In this document: piece by piece, positions 7,131-8,808 of the stretch
How positions within the stretch are numbered: position 1 is the stretch's first letter
Layout: the number at the start of each line of letters is the position of its first letter
Source of the DNA: Actinomycetes bacterium
GTDB taxonomy: Bacteria > Actinomycetota > Acidimicrobiia > Acidimicrobiales > Acidimicrobiaceae
Reading direction: 5' to 3'
DNA: 8,808 nucleotides
Assembly: GCA_021792075.1 (NCBI GenBank)
Contig: JAJYVK010000048.1
Location: 1-8,808, forward strand
Program-made: the position numbers and the translations under genes
Notes under the pieces: generated by a model
Seen by the model: only the letters and a program-made list of their open reading frames with translations
What the model was told of the DNA's origin: nothing
Database searches by the model: none

Positions 7131-8249
7131 CTACCCGAAGTACTTCGTCTGCAGGGCGTGCCACGAGGAGAGATCCGAAGAGTACTGTGCCGCGGTCAAT
7201 CCTTGGGTCGGCACCCATGTCTTGAACGGAACCGATACGTTCGGAGAGCCGTAGTGCAGCTGCTGGAATATGCCTTGCGCAGTCGGCCCGGTCTCAAAAT
7301 TGACGAACAGCGCTGCCGCCGCGGGATCTGCGACACCCTTGAGGACTCCGACCTGGCCGACGTTGGCGATGACCGGCTCGAGCGGAAGCCACTTGACCGG
7401 TGAGCCCTTGGCCGCATTCTCCAAGAAGTGGTCCTGGAAGACCGAGATCGATGCGCCGTACTGGCCCGAGGCCACCAAACCTGCTGTGGCTGCTCCAGAC
7501 AGAGACACAATTGCGGGTTTGTTGGTTGCACCGAGCTGCTGTAAAAATGCCTCACCCTTCGTCTTGCCCATGGCATAGAGCACCGATCCGATCCAGTCCC
7601 AGCCCGTCGAACTAGCCTCGGTTACAAGCTGGCCCTTCAGCGCCGGATTGGTCAGATCCGACAAGGTCTTCGGCACGTCTGCGGCTGGAATCTTGGTGGT
7701 GTTGTAGCCGAAAGCCAGCCAGGAGATCCTGTCAGTCACTAAAAGGTAGTTTGAGCCTGACTTGGTGAGATAGTTGGCAGGCATCTGAGCTGTTGGATCC
7801 GCATATGGCACCAAAAGCCCAGCCGCCTGAAGCTCCAGCGCACCTGGACTTGTCACCTCGAAGACGTCCGCTGCCGGCTTGCCTGCCTGCTCTTCAGATA
7901 TGGTCTGAGGAATCAGCGTGCTCTCGTCAGCCCGGTTCACCGTGACATGGATGTAGGGATACTGCTTTTCAAAGGCGTTGACCAGCTGGGTGACTATCGG
8001 GCCGGCAAGAGAGGTCATGAAGTTCAGCTTCCCCTCTGTCTTGGCCGCGGCTTCAAGCACTGAAGTGGCATTGGATCCCTGGTAGGTGAGCAATGCATCG
8101 CCGGTCGGGGTCTTAGATGCTCCCGATCCTGACGTCGTGGTGCTCGAGCTCGATGACGAACTGCCACAAGCGGTGAGCAAAAGAGCTAGCGCCGCCACTC
8201 CAACCGAAGTCGGCTTAGCAAATTTCCTTATAGGACGAACAATACGCAT
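7131..8249 (-). CDS. ABC transporter substrate-binding lipoprotein (Fbp/family 1-like, ligand unknown)
   Basis: This 372-residue protein should capture the solute outside the membrane and deliver it to the permease encoded next. Residues 1-28 form a lipoprotein signal: basic start (RIVRPIRKFAK), hydrophobic core, then the lipobox LLTAC with Cys28 as the predicted lipidated residue. A Ser/Thr/Gly linker (about 29-46) leads into a two-lobed binding domain (about 55-370). Features typical of the Fbp-type family are EGKLNFMTS near 72-80, ADVFEVTSPGAL near 127-138, and a GSPVKWLPLEPV-like strand near 282-293. Ferric-ion-binding members carry two adjacent tyrosines before that strand; here the stretch reads FQDHF (271-275), so iron is an unlikely ligand. 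The ATG start is supported by AAAGGA at 8259-8264, nine bases upstream. It is the first gene of the cluster. An organic acid ligand is inferred from the enzyme genes downstream. Confidence 0.93.
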   Translation of the reverse strand: MRIVRPIRKFAKPTSVGVAALALLLTACGSSSSSSSTTTSGSGASKTPTGDALLTYQGSNATSVLEAAAKTEGKLNFMTSLAGPIVTQLVNAFEKQYPYIHVTVNRADESTLIPQTISEEQAGKPAADVFEVTSPGALELQAAGLLVPYADPTAQMPANYLTKSGSNYLLVTDRISWLAFGYNTTKIPAADVPKTLSDLTNPALKGQLVTEASSTGWDWIGSVLYAMGKTKGEAFLQQLGATNKPAIVSLSGAATAGLVASGQYGASISVFQDHFLENAAKGSPVKWLPLEPVIANVGQVGVLKGVADPAAAALFVNFETGPTAQGIFQQLHYGSPNVSVPFKTWVPTQGLTAAQYSSDLSSWHALQTKYFG

Positions 8250-8808
8250 GAATCACATTCCTTTCGGTGAGTCAGGCTCGGCCGACTCTAGAACAGACGA
8301 ACTCGTGACTAAAAAGACCGCTGGGGTAATGAGCCAATACGAACAATTACCTCTCATATTCGAAACATCAGCATCAAGGAATGGCCAAATAAGTTGTCCA
8401 CTGATAACACGCCCCCCGCTGATCTGCGATCATCTCGCATCGACAACAACTCAACCTCACGCGCATGTCGTGGTGATTACCCCCTCACCCGACTGCATTC
8501 GGCAACTGGTACTGCAATGATACACATCTAGCACGCTCCGGATAGATCAACTGTCTGACCTTTCTGGCTTGCTCCAACATAGCTAAACCCCAGGTTAGAT
8601 ATGCTGGCTAAGCCATGGCCCATGACAAAGGCTGGCAATGTCCATCGAGGCTGGGAAACCAAGATGAACTCCAAGCTGCTTTGGCCCGGCACTAGAGGCC
8701 ACATCGGCCCCGGCCGTCAACCGGACTCTGCTACCTTGGTGCACCCATATGCAACCTCCCTTTCTCTTCCCAGTTCCTGCGGACTCCATTTGACCTATTT
8801 CTCTCCCA
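8250..8808. other. Gene-free upstream region at the right edge
   Basis: I see no convincing protein gene in this stretch of about 560 bases ahead of the binding-protein gene. It probably holds the cluster's promoter. One weak minus-strand candidate is TTGCCG (8505-8500), 18 bases, then GGTAAT (8481-8476); each half matches the sigma-70 consensus at only four of six positions. GGTGATTACC (8472-8481), nearly palindromic, overlaps the -10 part. At 8412-8433, GCGA and TCGC form part of an imperfect inverted repeat. From 8595 to the edge, both strands have open frames in the same codon register, neither looking like a known protein. Confidence 0.5.
8731..8760 (-). promoter_or_regulatory. Strong ribosome-binding site with a five-codon leader-like frame
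   Basis: On the minus strand GGGAGG (8760-8755, followed by T) sits six bases before an ATG at 8748. That ATG opens a frame of only five codons, Met-Gly-Ala-Pro-Arg, ending at TAG (8733-8731). A GTG at 8744, ten bases from the same site, opens an overlapping 49-codon frame ending at 8595. Just downstream a GC-rich fold is possible (8683-8715: GGCC-rich outer and inner stems). This could be a leader peptide, the start of a small gene, or coincidence. Confidence 0.3.

Noticed and set aside
6952..7225. Frames of 87 and 88 codons on both strands in the gap before the permease.
   Set aside because: Both overlap the binding-protein 3' end and span the perfect hairpin. Neither has a convincing product.
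297..8249. Labelling the transporter as an iron(III) importer.
   Set aside because: The permease and ATPase fit that broad family, but the binding protein lacks the tyrosine pair and the neighbouring enzymes point to an organic acid.
8086..8520. A 144-codon plus-strand frame crossing the start of the binding-protein gene.
   Set aside because: It is antisense to the signal peptide, and its remainder has no recognisable motif.
8601..8808. A plus-strand frame starting at ATG 8601 and open to the window edge.
   Set aside because: The opposite strand is open in the same register, the ribosome site is weak (AGGT), and the peptide is unfamiliar. It needs sequence beyond the edge.

Overview
The window reads as one catabolic and transport gene cluster from a bacterium. 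Every convincing gene lies on the minus strand, so transcription runs from the right edge to the left. GC content by eye is in the mid-50s percent. The solute-binding lipoprotein has a lipobox cysteine followed by a long Ser/Thr/Gly linker, and several genes seem to start with TTG or GTG. Both traits fit an Actinomycetota genome of moderate GC, but nothing here fixes the taxonomy.

Layout in order of transcription: (1) a gene-free leader of about 550 bases at the right edge (8250-8808), with a strong ribosome-binding site in front of a five-codon frame and some weak structures; (2) an ABC importer substrate-binding lipoprotein (8249-7131); (3) a gap with a perfect 15-bp hairpin; (4) a double-length ABC permease carrying two EAA motifs (about 6896-5160); (5) a muconate-lactonizing-type enolase-superfamily enzyme (4988-3888); (6) a probable intrinsic terminator just ahead of (7) a single-chain NDP-forming acyl-CoA synthetase (3703-1538); (8) the ABC ATPase (about 1439-297); (9) a possible 65-codon gene overlapping the ATPase stop (300-103).

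Together the genes suggest a self-contained module. A three-component Fbp-type importer takes up a small anion, probably an organic acid. The enolase-superfamily enzyme then isomerises, cycloisomerises, epimerises or dehydrates it by abstracting a proton alpha to a carboxylate. The synthetase joins a carboxylate to CoA, or recovers ATP from a CoA thioester. Transport and enzyme genes are interleaved, with the ATPase last, which implies that they serve the same substrate. The binding protein lacks the adjacent tyrosines used by ferric-ion-binding relatives, so a default label of iron transporter would probably be wrong. The substrate cannot be named from the sequence. No regulator gene, RNA gene, mobile element or CRISPR array was found.
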